DNA of 33,175 nt from Entrophospora sp. SA101. Lineage: Eukaryota; Glomeromycota; Glomeromycetes; Entrophosporales; Entrophosporaceae. The notes beneath the pieces were generated by a model. It worked only from the letters and a program-made list of their open reading frames with translations. It had not been told where the DNA came from and ran no database searches. Positions 1 through 10,237 of this stretch are shown here, piece after piece (the stretch's first letter is position 1; the number at the start of each line of letters is the position of its first letter). Both the position numbers and the translations under genes were made by a program. Where the stretch lies: contig CAUDNR010004350.1 of NCBI GenBank assembly GCA_958430865.1, positions 14,672 to 47,846 on the forward strand. Direction: 5' to 3'.

Positions 1-135
1 ATATTTTAAGTATATAGCATATTTTAAGTGTGTTTTGAGTATAATTTCATATACTTAAAACATACTTAAAACTCACTTAAAATGTTCTTGTTCTCTTCCA
101 TCAGTATATTTTAAGTATATGATGTATATTTTAAG
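1..135. repeat. MITE-like palindromic AT repeat, cut by window edge
   Basis: The motif TATATTTTAAGTATAT and its complement (ATACTTAAAA) recur several times in both orientations within about 130 bases, so the stretch can fold into an imperfect hairpin. It ends near CCCAAACTTTTTGTAGGGATG. This is the look of a miniature inverted-repeat element, but the left end lies outside the window and no target duplication can be tested. Bases 136-365 beyond it hold no gene. They contain short TACATACAT-type tandem repeats, including TTCATACATTACAT twice (about 334 and 358), just where the LCB2 remnant breaks off. Confidence 0.45.
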
Positions 136-708
136 TGCCCAAACTTTTTGTAGGGATGTATATATAGGAATAAATGTAAAAGAAAATTTTAATATATTTA
201 TTTAGCACTTAACATTAATATGGTATATAATAATAATTGGGTGATGTTAGTCACCCACAGATGCAATTGCTAGTTAATTTAATAAAAATGTATGTATGTA
301 TGATCTGCATTTTTCATACATGTATGGAAATAAATTCATACATTACATACATAGAGGTTCATACATTACATGTTTTCTGTATTACTATAAATGATGAAAC
401 CCATTCTTCTCAAATTTGTACTCAAATATCTAGCATTGAATGCCAATCTTTCCAATCTTATCTTGCCTTCTCCACTTTTTGCATCGTCTTCACTCATAAT
501 AATTGATATTGAAGTGTAGAATTGTTGTAGTATTGGTGGCATCATTGATTCAGCATATACTGATGCATGATTCCACAATCAAAGAGCATCAATAGTCTCT
601 TTTGATGATGCAATGTATCCACCAGCAGCACCAAATGATTTTGTAAATGTTCCCATCAAAATGTCAACCTCATCAGGATTTATACCATAATAATCACACA
701 CACATCTA

Positions 709-2001
709 CAGTGTGTTTCAAAAAAAATGGCGCACACAAAAAATCGTATACTGCAACAATTATGCAAGATAAATAAATAAAATTATGTTCATTTAAAAGC
801 CTACTAATACTTTATTAAATAAAAAAAAAATTAATAAGAAATTCTATCCCCGTTTTTTTCTAAGACCAATTCGCATCTCCGTTTCATAGACATAATAATA
901 TTTTTGACTGTTTCCTGAGGAATTTTTTCCCATTCTTCAACCATAAATCTCTTCAATTCGTCAACATTCCTTGGCATTCTTTTTTCAACATTATTTTTCA
1001 CGATATACCACATGTTCTCAATGGGGTTAAGGTCAGGACTGTTGGATGGCCAGTCCATTGCATGGATTCTTTTTTCATCAATAAAAGTTTTTGCAACACG
1101 CGATGTGTGCTTTGGATCATTATCCTGTTGTAAACGCCAGTTTCTACCGTACAATCTCTGTGCAGCAGGTAAAAGCTGAGTCTCCAATATGTTGACGTAA
1201 TAAGGTCCATCCATAATATTGGTAAAGCAAAATAACGATGTTTTGCCTTTTAACGAAATGCCACCCCAGGCCATTACTTTTTGACGATTTTTTGGCAATC
1301 TTCGAATTGGTCTTTGCCCATTTTTATGCCACCTGCAAATTTTATTACGAAACAAGTCAAAGGCCGTTTCATCAGTAAAAATTGTATGGCTCCAATCATC
1401 ATTCATATGAGATTGTGCCCATTCCATTCTTGTTTCAATATGGCGAGCTGTTAACATCGGTGTTCCAATAGGCACAGAACTCTTATAATCTTTTTTTTTC
1501 ATATGTCTCCATACAGTAGGATGGGAAATTGATGCATTATGCGTTTCTTGAAGTTTTATTGCAAGTTGTCATGTTGAAACAGCACTATTGTGGCAAATAA
1601 CTTGCCCAATAGAACGTGCAAAAGTGTGTGTAACCTTGGATGGACGACCATTGCCGCCTTTATGTTCGATAGTGCCTGTCTCTTTTAATTTTTTTAAATT
1701 TCTTTGAATAGTACGAAGGGGTATTTTTGATATTTCATGTATTTCTTTTGGTAAATGGACACCATTCATCCAAAAATGTAAAATTGTTTTACGTTGTGCT
1801 TCTAATTTTGCAATAACCATCTTTTACAAAGTTTGCACGTCAAAAAAATAAAGACAGACAATGTGATAAATATGTACAAGGATTGATTATCACATAAACA
1901 AGTTATCCAATCATTTTGATCATGTGAAAAAAAATTTTTTTATTTCAAAAATTTTCAAAATGAATTTACATTATGCGTGCCATTTTTTTTGAAACACACT
2001 G
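709..2001 (-). mobile_element. Tc1/mariner transposon with TA duplication
   Basis: The element is 1293 bp long. Its terminal inverted repeats start CAGTGTGTTTC and match perfectly for 23 bases (709-731 against 1979-2001). It is flanked by TA at 707-708 and 2002-2003, the duplication typical of Tc1/mariner. It lies in an LCB2 exon; joining the flanks at one TA restores the reading of the conserved GPRG...DYYG region, so the insertion is precise. It carries one transposase gene on the minus strand, antiparallel to nothing else. The clean ends and nearly intact transposase suggest a fairly young insertion. Confidence 0.96.
831..1820 (-). pseudogene. Tc1-family DD34E transposase with one in-frame stop
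   Basis: The gene runs from ATG 1820 to the stop at 831 in a single frame, 329 positions long, the normal Tc1 size. The N-terminal part (1820-1569) has a helix-turn-helix (PLRTIQRNLKKLKETG) and a GRPSKVT linker. The C-terminal part holds the catalytic triad: D in FTDETAF, D in LQQDNDPKHT, and E in SPDLNPIEN, 34 residues after the second D. A single TGA at 1569-1571 splits it after AVST; a CGA arginine codon is the likely ancestor. Apart from that stop the protein looks complete, so the copy is non-autonomous or only recently dead. Confidence 0.93.
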
Positions 2002-3164
2002 TACCTCTTGGACCCAGTGCTCCTATACTATGTGCCTAATCAACATATAAATAAAACTATACATCATAATAATGATATACCAGTTAATAATTTGATTTTC
2101 CCAAATAATAATAATAAAATGTAAAAAAAAAATTTTTTTTCTTTATATTTTCTTTTTAATTCAATGATTTTTGGCAGATTACATATACTACCTTCCATGG
2201 AATAAAGATCTTCAACAACCAATAAAATTTTTTCCAAGGTCAATGGGTTCTTGGTTGTCCTTGACTAATACATTCTTTCAATGACTTTTCCAAATCTTCC
2301 ATGCTATTATGTTTGAAAACTCTGATGAAAGCACCAGATAGACAACTACCAAACACAATTGAACTATGATTAAGTTCATCAGATATGATTAGACAACCTT
2401 TTGAAACCAAAGCAGGAAAAGTGGTGCTATTAGTAGCATAACCCATTGAAACAACCATAGCAGCAGGCTTACCAACAAATCTGGCAATCAGTAATTCCAC
2501 TTGTAAATGAAGATCCAATGTACCAACTTCAATTCTTGAGCTACAAGATGAAATACCATATTTTCTAACTGTCTGTTCAACAGCATCAGCGCATGGACCT
2601 TCATTCTGAGCAAATTCCAAATAATTATAACTACTTAGATTTAAACAATCTCTGGTTTTACCAGTCAATTGAAAATTTTTACAGTAATCTTTGGTCCCTC
2701 ATTCAAGCAATGTAATTTTTCTACCAGGTACACCAGTGACAGGACAATTAAAACAATCATTGATTTGCAATTTTAATCTTATATAGAAATTATCAAAATC
2801 TGAATTCAAAGGTGCATAACCCTATTAATTGAATTTTGGAGTAAAGAAATTTAGAAAAATAAATAAAATAATAATTTATTATAACACACATTTTGTTCTT
2901 TTAAATGTCTATAATCTTTTTTTTTAAACCTTTTTCCAAAAAAATCACAAACATGCCCAAACAAATAAGTATTAAATATGATAAATAAGTAGTGAACAAG
3001 TAATAATATGGTGGTTCTTCTTCTTCCCAACCTGGGTCATTGTCTCACCTTTGTGATATATATCTTTGTTTATTATTGTTATTATCATCACTATTATCAT
3101 TATTATAATTATAATTATTATTGATTAGAACCAATTTTGATACTATTGTTTTAGCATTTGTCAT

Positions 3165-3510
3165 TATTATGCAAATTTTTTTTTATTTTATGTTTCTAAT
3201 TTTTTTTTATAATCTCTTTTATTATTATACAAATAATTGTTATCAATATTAACTTTGGTAGTCAACGGACATTGCATATTAATAGTAAGAACTGGCATTT
3301 ATTTTATGGGGCATGCTGCAACAAAACCAGACAAAGTGAACCAAGGATTTCAGGGTTCAAAATTTAGTCATTATCATCACAATTGTAATGTGATTATAAT
3401 TTAGCAGTTTTATAATGTCCCATTTGTTATCTTTCCTTTTTCTTAAATGATATATAGAATTACCTCTATATAAAAATAGTTAATATGAAACTCATTTACA
3501 TCAGTCTACC
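3165..3510. other. Spacer between divergent LCB2 pseudogene and small ORF
   Basis: No coding sequence is recognised here. The only signal is the TATA box at 3467-3476 that serves the plus-strand ORF. The rest is AT-rich spacer that would once have held the LCB2 promoter. Confidence 0.5.
3467..3476 (+). promoter_or_regulatory. TATA box for the ORF at 3511
   Basis: TATATAAAAA lies about 40 bases before an ATG in good context (ACCATGG). The spacing leaves room for a very short 5' leader. It is a sequence match only. Confidence 0.5.
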
Positions 3511-3831
3511 ATGGATCCCAAGAATTATAGTACCATTAGAAGTATTTTTAAAAAGGAACAAGGTGAAAAAATTGCTCTTTACATTTTCAAAATAAATGAT
3601 ACTCAGACACTAGAAGCTTATCTAAGAAAAGAAGGAATAAATTGTGAAATTTACCAAGAGGAAAGAAAAATAATAAACATCAAAAAAAGAAAACAAAATG
3701 AAAATGTGTTATTGTCCAACAAAAAGCAGAAATCCTTAGGAAAACAATCTCATTGTTATAGTATTGATTTGTTTTTTGTTTTTTATTCTTTTGACAACAT
3801 AAAACGTAGTAATTATAAAAACTGTGTTTAA
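3511..3831 (+). CDS. Small lysine-rich orphan protein (106 aa)
   Basis: I do not recognise this family. The ATG has a good context (ACCATGG) and a TATA box about 40 bases upstream. The first 60 residues look globular (IRSIFKKEQGEKIALYIFKIND, with LEAYLRKEGINCEIYQ after it). They are followed by a very basic stretch (IKKRKQNE, SNKKQK) that could be a nuclear localisation signal. From about residue 80 the sequence turns to LFFVFYSF and looks like readthrough into non-coding DNA, so the true 3' end may be a lost exon or a truncation. The ORF converges on the decayed minus-strand remnant at 3847-4652. It may be a fragment of a larger, perhaps repeated, gene. Confidence 0.45.
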   Translation: MDPKNYSTIRSIFKKEQGEKIALYIFKINDTQTLEAYLRKEGINCEIYQEERKIINIKKRKQNENVLLSNKKQKSLGKQSHCYSIDLFFVFYSFDNIKRSNYKNCV

Positions 3832-3846
3832 AGTTACACCTCCTAT

Positions 3847-4652
3847 TCATAATAAAATAGATTTACCATCAAACTTTTCTTCTGTGTTCTTTGAAGTATT
3901 GTTTTTATATTCTGCTTTGATAAAATCTTCATCTTTTAAATCACTGACACTAGCCTTAAGATGGTAAAAGTTGGGACCTTGAATATGTCTGGTGGCTTTA
4001 TAATCAGGAAGGACAAAAAAAATTTCTTTTTCTTGCTTTGCAAACTTTTCTTTGCATTCTGAAATAATTTCTGCAAAATCATCAATTAACATATCAAAAT
4101 CAGGATGGTTAGTTTTTATTCAATTACATCATCTTGGAGTGTATTTAGTCTCATTTTTACTCTTTGTCTGCATGTAAATTTCACATTTTGTTTGAGGAAA
4201 ATAGCCAAAGGTTTTTTTGAATTTTTCTTTCCCCCCCCCCATATGCATAAGGAAAATGGCTATTCTAAATGCACTTATAAGAACTAATTCTTCAATTAAA
4301 CCTTCCTTTAAAGCAAGAAAAATTTCTTAGCTGGCGACAAGAAAGCAACTTCAAATCTTTGAGGAGAGCCACAAAACTTTCCTGAAGAAGGTTCTGTTAG
4401 TTTATATTTTTTGCTTTTTTCAAACTTTTCAACTGCTGCTTTTTCTTGTTCAGTTCTTCAAACCCAATTACTTTATAAGAAACACCATAGTCATTTGGCT
4501 CAACAATAATGTTTTCTCAGAATTTCTTAAACCATTCTGCAAAAGAAATATTAAAATTACCAATTTCATAAATGCCTGCTGATCTAGTTTTGATCACATT
4601 TAAATGTTTACTCGAAGACTGTTAAGCTTACCAAATTTGGTAATTTTGACAT
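3847..4652 (-). pseudogene. Decayed coding remnant, family unknown
   Basis: On the minus strand, blocks of protein-like sequence appear in order but in shifting frames: AGIYEIGNFNISFAEWFKKF (about 4580-4520) ending in TGA, then VEPNDYGVSYKVIGFEEL, a frameshift, then KYKLTEPSSGKFCGSPQRFE (about 4400-4345), LKEGLIEELVLISAFRIAIF, and finally an open frame at 4092-3847 with DFAEIISECKEKFAKQEKE and FFVLPDYKATRHIQGPNFYH. The composition and the run of aligned frames support a once-real gene. I cannot name it. A hAT element inserted at its 5' side (TSD 4653-4660), and the remnant may start farther upstream, past 5361. Confidence 0.5.
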
Positions 4653-4660
4653 ATCCCGAA

Positions 4661-5353
4661 TAGGGATGGGCAAAATTGCATAATGCATAATGCGCATTAT
4701 GCGCACTAAATTTTTTAAAATGCACATATGTAATGTTACACGAATTATTTTTTTAAAAAATTTATTTTATGCCTCCGCTTAGTAAAATTTGGTCTCATTT
4801 TATGAAGCTTGGCCATGAGGCCACTTATAAACAAGAAAGAGCTCAATGTAATTATTGTTCACATAAATTGCTTGCTGCTGCAAATCGTTGTGAACAACAC
4901 CTTAAGAAATGTACCAAAGTTTCACATCATGTACTTAATGAATATTTTCAACAAAATCAAAATATAATTACGCAATCATCACAATCTGAGAATTCTACTT
5001 CCTCTACTTCCTCTACTTCCTCTACTTCCTCCTCCTCCTCTTCTTCTTTATCTCAAGCAACTCCTTTAGTTAACACTTCAATTATTAATTTTATTGATAG
5101 AATTTCTTCTGCAGAGCAACAAGAATTTGAAATTTTATTTGCAACTGCTATTTTTTCTTATGGACTTCATTTTTCATTTTCTGAATTAATTATTTTATTT
5201 TTATAAAGTAATTTTTTATTTAGGTTATATTTGTTATATTTACAAAGAATAAAATTTATACTTTTAAATAAATCATTTATAGAAAAAATCATCATGCGCA
5301 TTATGCGCATCATGCAAATTAATGTTTAAAAAGTTGCATAATGCCCATATCTA
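4661..5353. mobile_element. Non-autonomous hAT transposon (693 bp)
   Basis: The ends are TAGGGATGGGCA on the left and, inverted, TAGATATGGGCA on the right. An exact 8-bp direct duplication, ATCCCGAA, lies at 4653-4660 and 5354-5361. Short TAG...GGGCA ends with 8-bp duplications define the hAT superfamily. Just inside each end is the same 16-base word ATGCGCATTATGCGCA (4690-4705 and 5294-5309), almost palindromic and a likely transposase-binding site. The only ORF encodes the N-terminal BED finger of a transposase; the catalytic part has been deleted. Confidence 0.93.
4769..5206 (+). CDS. BED-finger fragment of a hAT transposase (145 aa)
   Basis: The protein starts with a BED-type zinc finger: W8, F11, then C27-x2-C30 and H44-x3-C48 (QCNYC ... 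CEQHLKKC). BED fingers give hAT transposases their DNA binding. A Ser/Thr tract (about residues 72-94, from repeats of TCTACTTCC) follows. Then IDRISSAEQQEFEILFATAI and YGLHFSFSE match the region just before the catalytic core in hAT transposases. The frame stops there, at 145 aa against roughly 600 or more for a full enzyme. It is either a deletion relic or a small protein able to bind the element ends without cutting. It lies wholly inside the hAT element. Confidence 0.8.
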   Translation: MPPLSKIWSHFMKLGHEATYKQERAQCNYCSHKLLAAANRCEQHLKKCTKVSHHVLNEYFQQNQNIITQSSQSENSTSSTSSTSSTSSSSSSSLSQATPLVNTSIINFIDRISSAEQQEFEILFATAIFSYGLHFSFSELIILFL

Positions 5354-5361
5354 ATCCCGAA

Positions 5362-7434
5362 TTTTTAATTTACCTGATAAAATAATATTAATATGTTAAT
5401 GTTTAGAACTAAAAAAGTATCCGGTCTATTTATTACCAAAAAACACGCACAACAACACTGAATATATGTAACGCGCAAAATTTCATAATTATCAATATAA
5501 ACTTTTTGAGAAAAGTAAGAATGTTCAGAATGTTATATATATAAGTTTTATTTTAACGCGAAAAACATTTTTGTCCAGAGTGTATGTATTTTATTTGAAA
5601 TACAAGGGTCTTTATTACTGTTGTATGTGAAATTGGAGTGGGGTGAAATTCTGATTGGCTAATTTGAATTTCACATATGTGAATTGCGAATTCATTTTCA
5701 CGTACAACATTGAAAAAAGATTTCTCTTTTTTTGTCATGAAAAATTTGCGTAATTAATAAAAATGAAATCAGATACTTCTTTCAGGAAACGTATATTCGT
5801 TGAAATTATCTTGCAATCGTTTTTTATTGGAGAAAATTTAGAGCTTTTTTTAGATTAATAACCACACAAAGTAAAATTTTTACAAACTTTGAAGAGTCTG
5901 GAACGCATATATCACGAGATATTGATTTTAAAAAAAGTAGAAATAAAAAAAATTTTATTGATGAATTATTATTTACTACAAATGATTTTTTTCAATCGGC
6001 ATTCAAATTATACCGTTATTAACTATTAGTTTATAGCAATATCTATCTATCCTCGGGTGTTGAGGCTAGAGTCATAAACCTATTAGTTGATTTTTATCTT
6101 TCACATAATACATGTTATTTCCACATAACACAAGGATTCATTTTTTCAACTTTGGTTAGACTTAGTCAAAAGTGCCTAATAGTGAATTTGGCATAATAAA
6201 TAGCTTTGCAACTTCCTAGTCAGCTTCCCGGCAATTATATAAATATTCATCTCTATAAATGGCTTAATGCATCCATAATTGAAGGGGCACGTACATGACG
6301 TAAAAAAAATAAAAATAATAGTTAACCTTATTAGAAACAGATAAAAAATATAAATATAATCAAGATAATATAAATAAATTCATGTGCGAATGCAAAAAAC
6401 TTAAGCTAAAAATATATCATAATGAATAATTGGCAACATTTTATCAATAAAATATTTCTCGCTCTCACACTCACTCGTTCTCTAAGCCATCCATAAACCT
6501 GATTATACATGCATAATATATAATATAATGTATTATTTCTGCAAGAAAATCTCAAGGGTCATTGTTGTTTATTCATTACCCTACCTAATTTATATTACAT
6601 AACATTACATTACATAAGGTGATTGATTGATTATAATGGAACCAATTATCATACTTGATCCCAATCGCCTACACCACACTTTACATTTTAATCTAGTATC
6701 ATTATTTATTATTTTTTTCACATAACTATATTTTTTTTTTGTTATCATGACTGATTTAGAAGTACAAAAAAACTTTTTTACTAGATTTCCACATACGGTT
6801 ACAAGTTCACCAATTTCGTATTACCTGGTTCTGATTATTTTATGATGACACGTTAGAATTCCAAAAAAAAATTATCTAGTCGACGTTTTTACAAATACAT
6901 GCCTAAAATTGTTTATTTAAAAATTTATTATAATACGATAATTAAAAGCTCAAAATAAATCTCGCGTGTATTTTATTTATACTGTAATGACTTGTAAATG
7001 ATAAGTTAATTTTCTTTTTAAATTTTCGAGCAATGTTATTACTATTGCCGTGAAGTTTAAAAGATGATCTTTACCTTACTAGAGATTAGAAAAACAAGTT
7101 CTGATACAAGTATTTTGGTAATGATAAGAGAAACCACATAATAATAAATATAGTGATCCCGATTCGAAGAATACTTGTTATTTATTGTATTCACTTACAT
7201 ATATTTTCTTGTCACATTGTCACATTAACAATGAAAACAATTTTTTTGTTAAGATAAGGTTATATCAACGCCACGTGTATTTATTTTCCATGTGACAAAA
7301 TGATAGTTTTTGACAGAATCTTTATTTTCTTAATATAAAATATCGTAAATCGTTCCCTATTTTAACTATTAAAAAAGAATATAAGATGTCTGTTTTTTAT
7401 TGGGATTTGCGTATGGACCTGTAGCTCTCAAAAA
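5362..7434. other. 2-kb spacer without recognised gene
   Basis: I find no supported gene in this stretch. It is AT-rich, with a somewhat higher density of CG dinucleotides between about 5420 and 5820 than elsewhere. A short minus-strand open frame (5738-5553) in that part has no family signature. A CACGTG box lies at 7272-7277, about 160 bases before the WD40 gene start, and may belong to its promoter. Confidence 0.5.
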
Positions 7435-9419
7435 ATGCCATTGTCAAATGGGGTATCTGAAGAACAAAATGGTTGCCTAAGTCATGTGCAGCTATTAATA
7501 GAAAAGCTTTCCGATGGTGAATTTCAACAATTGTCAGAATACATTCTAAAAAAACGCCGGAAAAAAGATATAATTTCAGGAATACAACCAATGCTAGCAC
7601 AACATTTACTTTCTTTGATCGATCCAAAAACTTTATGCCTAATAAGAAGAGGTATTTAGATATATATATATTAATATATTTAAATTTGTTTGATCCGATT
7701 TATTTACATAGAAAAATTCTAATTAATTTTTCTAAAATAGTTTCTAAAGCTTGGAAAGTTCGTGCTACAGACAATATTCTTTGGAAGAAGCATTGTACGT
7801 CCGCCGATTTTCTTTCAGACATTCCTAAATCCTTTAAACATAACACTTTAGCTACTGATTACTATTTCCAGCTTTACAGACATAATGTTTTGGTTGAACA
7901 GAATTGGGAGAATTTTCATTTCACTCAAAATGTTTTCCAAGCTCATAAAGAAGGAATCACATGTATATCTGGTTCCGAAGATTTGTTTTATACCGGATCT
8001 TTTGATAAATCTATTAAAATCTGGCAACTACCTAGTAAAAAACCTTTATCTACTTTAGATTATCATTCCGAAGCTGTTCAATGTTTGGCTTTAGGTAAAT
8101 CAATATTAGTATCTGGTAGCTGGGATAAAACAATAATTGTATACACTATTGATAATAATTATTCAATAAAATATAGATTGCATGGTCATCTGGCTGGTAT
8201 AATTTCTTTGACCATGTTTCCAGATGAAACTTTATTATTTTCTGGTTCAGTAGACAAAATTATACGTATTTGGAATTTACAAAACGGTGAATGCTTGCAC
8301 AGACTTGGTGGAATTGGAGGAACAGTAGGTACTTTATCACTGATTCCCAAAAATCCTTCTCCTTCTTCAAATAACATCATTGATCATAATGAAGAACATA
8401 GTCAATATTATTTAGTTTCTGGATCAAATGACAATTCAATTCTAGTTTGGGATCTCTGTTATGATGATGCTGACAATGGCAATGATACTCAAAAACAAAA
8501 ATCATCATTGATCAAAAATATATCAATTAAAAAACCTCGAATAATTAAAAGATTAGAAGGTCATACCAGAGCTATCACTTGCTTGACATGGTATAAAGAT
8601 ACTTTGGAACAACAAATCGAATCATTTGATCAAGAAAATTCTTATTTAGAAGACAACCATCACAATAATTTAGTTCACATCAATACATCAAAATTTACAA
8701 GATCCAGGTCAGCATCACCAGGCGGTACCGATGTTTCTGAAGCTGGTGATTATATGGATCTAGATGATTTGAACTTGACCAATGATACTAATAATATTAT
8801 TGATAGCAATGATAATGAACCTCAAATAGATAATGATAATTCAATAGAAGAAATAGGAACATCATCATCAAATATATTAAGAAATAATAATGTTAATAAT
8901 GATCCAAATGTTATTGAAACAATTAGAATTATTTCATCATCTGCCGATTCTACTATTCATATATGGGATTTTAACACAGGTCAATTAATTGGCAGTGCAA
9001 AAGATCATGATGACATAGTATGGGATCTTCAATGTAATTCATCTAGACTCGTTTCTGTATCTTCAGATGGATTTATTAAAGTGCGATCATGGCAAAACCG
9101 CAATGATGATAATACTAACCCTTCATCATCATCATCAAACACAAATAATTCCAATCGAAAAAGAAATTGTATTTATAATTCACAAAAACAATATTTGATT
9201 GGACCATTTAATAATAATAATAGAATTAATAAGAATGTCTATAAGCATATCGTGTCAGATCATTTCACACAATCTTATGACCATGAGAAAATCCTTTTTG
9301 CTCCAGCTGCTGCGCTTGTTGAAGTTGATTGCGGTATCAAGTGCCTTTTAATGACTCGCGAATGGTTAATTTGTGGAACGGAAGATGGAATTTTAATTGC
9401 TTTAGAATTTCGTTGTTAA
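7435..9419 (+). CDS. F-box / WD40-repeat protein (631 aa, two exons)
   Basis: Exon 1 is 7435-7651 and exon 2 is 7741-9419. The 89-nt intron (GTATTT...AAATAG) restores LIRR-V-SKAW in frame and gives 631 residues. An F-box-like helix bundle spans about residues 47-92 (IQPMLAQHLLSLIDPKTLCL, then SKAWKVRATDNILWKKHC). From about residue 138 to the end there are WD40 repeats, e.g. YTGSFDKSIKIW, VSGSWDKTIIVY, FSGSVDKIIRIW, VSGSNDNSILVW, SSSADSTIHIW. Proteins of this build are substrate receptors of SCF ubiquitin ligases (Cdc4/Met30/beta-TrCP type). Asn/Asp/Ser-rich inserts, one with SRSASPGGTD, break up the propeller loops. The ATG chosen is the first after an in-frame stop. I cannot assign an orthologue. 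It appears intact. Confidence 0.9.
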
Positions 9420-9870
9420 TTTATAATCGATCGAATTGAATTCTTTGTTTTTTTTTTTTTTTTACGTATTTTATTTTATTTTATTTTTTTATCGGAAAAA
9501 AAAGCGTTTTTAGTTTAGTTCGAGTAATTTACACTAAAATTTGTTTGTTGTTGGTAAGATCATAAAAAAAATCTACAGAAAATAATTAAGCTACTATATG
9601 CTATACACATTTTTATACGATATATTAAGATTATTTTAAGATTATATAAATAAAAACACTGGGTAATTTACCAGGTATGTGTTAGTGGTCGTATTACTTG
9701 TAGACAAGAACGATGATTCCTGGACCATACCCACGGCTGTGGGGTATTGTCAGTAGGGACTTAATGGATCACAGTCTGGGCCGTAGAGCTTGGATCCGGA
9801 TATGAATGTGAATATTAATATCCGAATACTTATCCGCGAAGAATCAAGTAAGGATTCATAATAATAATAC
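9420..9870. other. 3' flank of the WD40 gene and spacer
   Basis: A poly-T tract follows the stop, and AATAAA appears at about 9647-9655 as a possible polyadenylation signal. From about 9660 to 9840 the DNA is noticeably richer in G+C, with short symmetric words: ATACCCAC...GTGGGGTAT near 9730, and CGGATAT (9797-9803) facing ATATCCG (9818-9824). I recognise no RNA gene in it; it may be another small repeat. Confidence 0.4.
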
Positions 9871-10016
9871 TTATCAGGCAAACAGCACTATTAAGCTATT
9901 TTTGGTTGCTTTGTTGATATACTACAACATTTCTGTAAGATACAATTAAATCATATAATTAAACTTTAATAAACAGTGATGTTTGAAAGAATAGCTTAAT
10001 AGTGATTGCCAGATAA
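9871..10016. mobile_element. MITE, 146 bp, long inverted ends
   Basis: The left end TTATCAGGCAA...CACTATTAAGCTATT (9871-9900) is mirrored on the right by AATAGCTTAATAGTG..TTGCCAGATAA (9990-10016). A 15-base arm is perfect and the outer 11 bases match except the centre. The middle is AT-rich and non-coding. No convincing target duplication is visible, so the superfamily is open. It lies about 220 bases before the CSF1 start codon. Confidence 0.7.
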
Positions 10017-10020
10017 CATC

Positions 10021-10082
10021 GATATTGGGCGTGCGATGGACAATTTCAGTGACATGATATTGGCTGCTGTGTGCCCAATATC
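10021..10082. repeat. Perfect 10-bp inverted repeat
   Basis: GATATTGGGC at 10021-10030 faces GCCCAATATC at 10073-10082, with a 42-base loop. It is four bases from the MITE. It could be a second tiny element, a regulatory palindrome of CSF1, or a transcript hairpin. Confidence 0.5.
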
Positions 10083-10237
10083 TTATTTGAAAAAAAAAAA
10101 TTTCCAGGCAACGAGTATCACGTAAGCTCGTATTAATTGATCAATAGGGAGGGTTTTTTAATATATATTAGACTGTAATTTGGCACGTCGAATTTTTCAT
10201 ATTTCTTTCATTAATATTAATAATTTTATTAAAATAT

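Larger units (their letters stand above)
366..3164 (-). pseudogene. LCB2: Serine palmitoyltransferase subunit 2 (LCB2) pseudogene, split by a Tc1 element
   Basis: LCB2 is the PLP-binding subunit of the ER enzyme that joins serine and palmitoyl-CoA in the first step of sphingolipid synthesis. Reading on the minus strand from ATG 3164, I see an Asn-rich start, PGWEEEEPPYY with a membrane segment, an intron at 2889-2822, [80 protein letters not shown], then after the transposon [17 protein letters not shown] (with the PLP lysine) and HASVYAESMMPP. Lesions: TGA at 3045-3047, 2699-2701, 2240-2242 and 579-581; TAG at 2036-2038; a one-base shift near 2970; loss of a GT donor in the intron before YVD (about 2045-2140); the 1.3-kb insertion; and loss of about the last 100 residues after GFIIYSNT. 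A working copy presumably exists elsewhere. Confidence 0.93.

Noticed and set aside
237..506. Plus-strand open frame of 89 aa opposite the LCB2 3' remnant
   Set aside because: It is the antisense of the LCB2 coding remnant plus TACAT repeats; no protein-like features.
998..1210. 70-aa minus frame inside the Tc1 transposase
   Set aside because: Alternative frame of the catalytic domain; the DD34E frame is clearly the real one.
4231..4240. Run of ten C in very AT-rich DNA
   Set aside because: A simple homopolymer with no associated structure; possibly a sequencing-prone site.
5553..5738. 61-aa minus-strand open frame in the CG-richer part of the spacer
   Set aside because: No domain, promoter or splice continuation that I could support; kept only as a remark in the spacer entry.
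9660..9840. G+C-richer patch considered as a tRNA, 5S rRNA or SINE
   Set aside because: No cloverleaf, no A-box/B-box match and no 5S core motif could be found.
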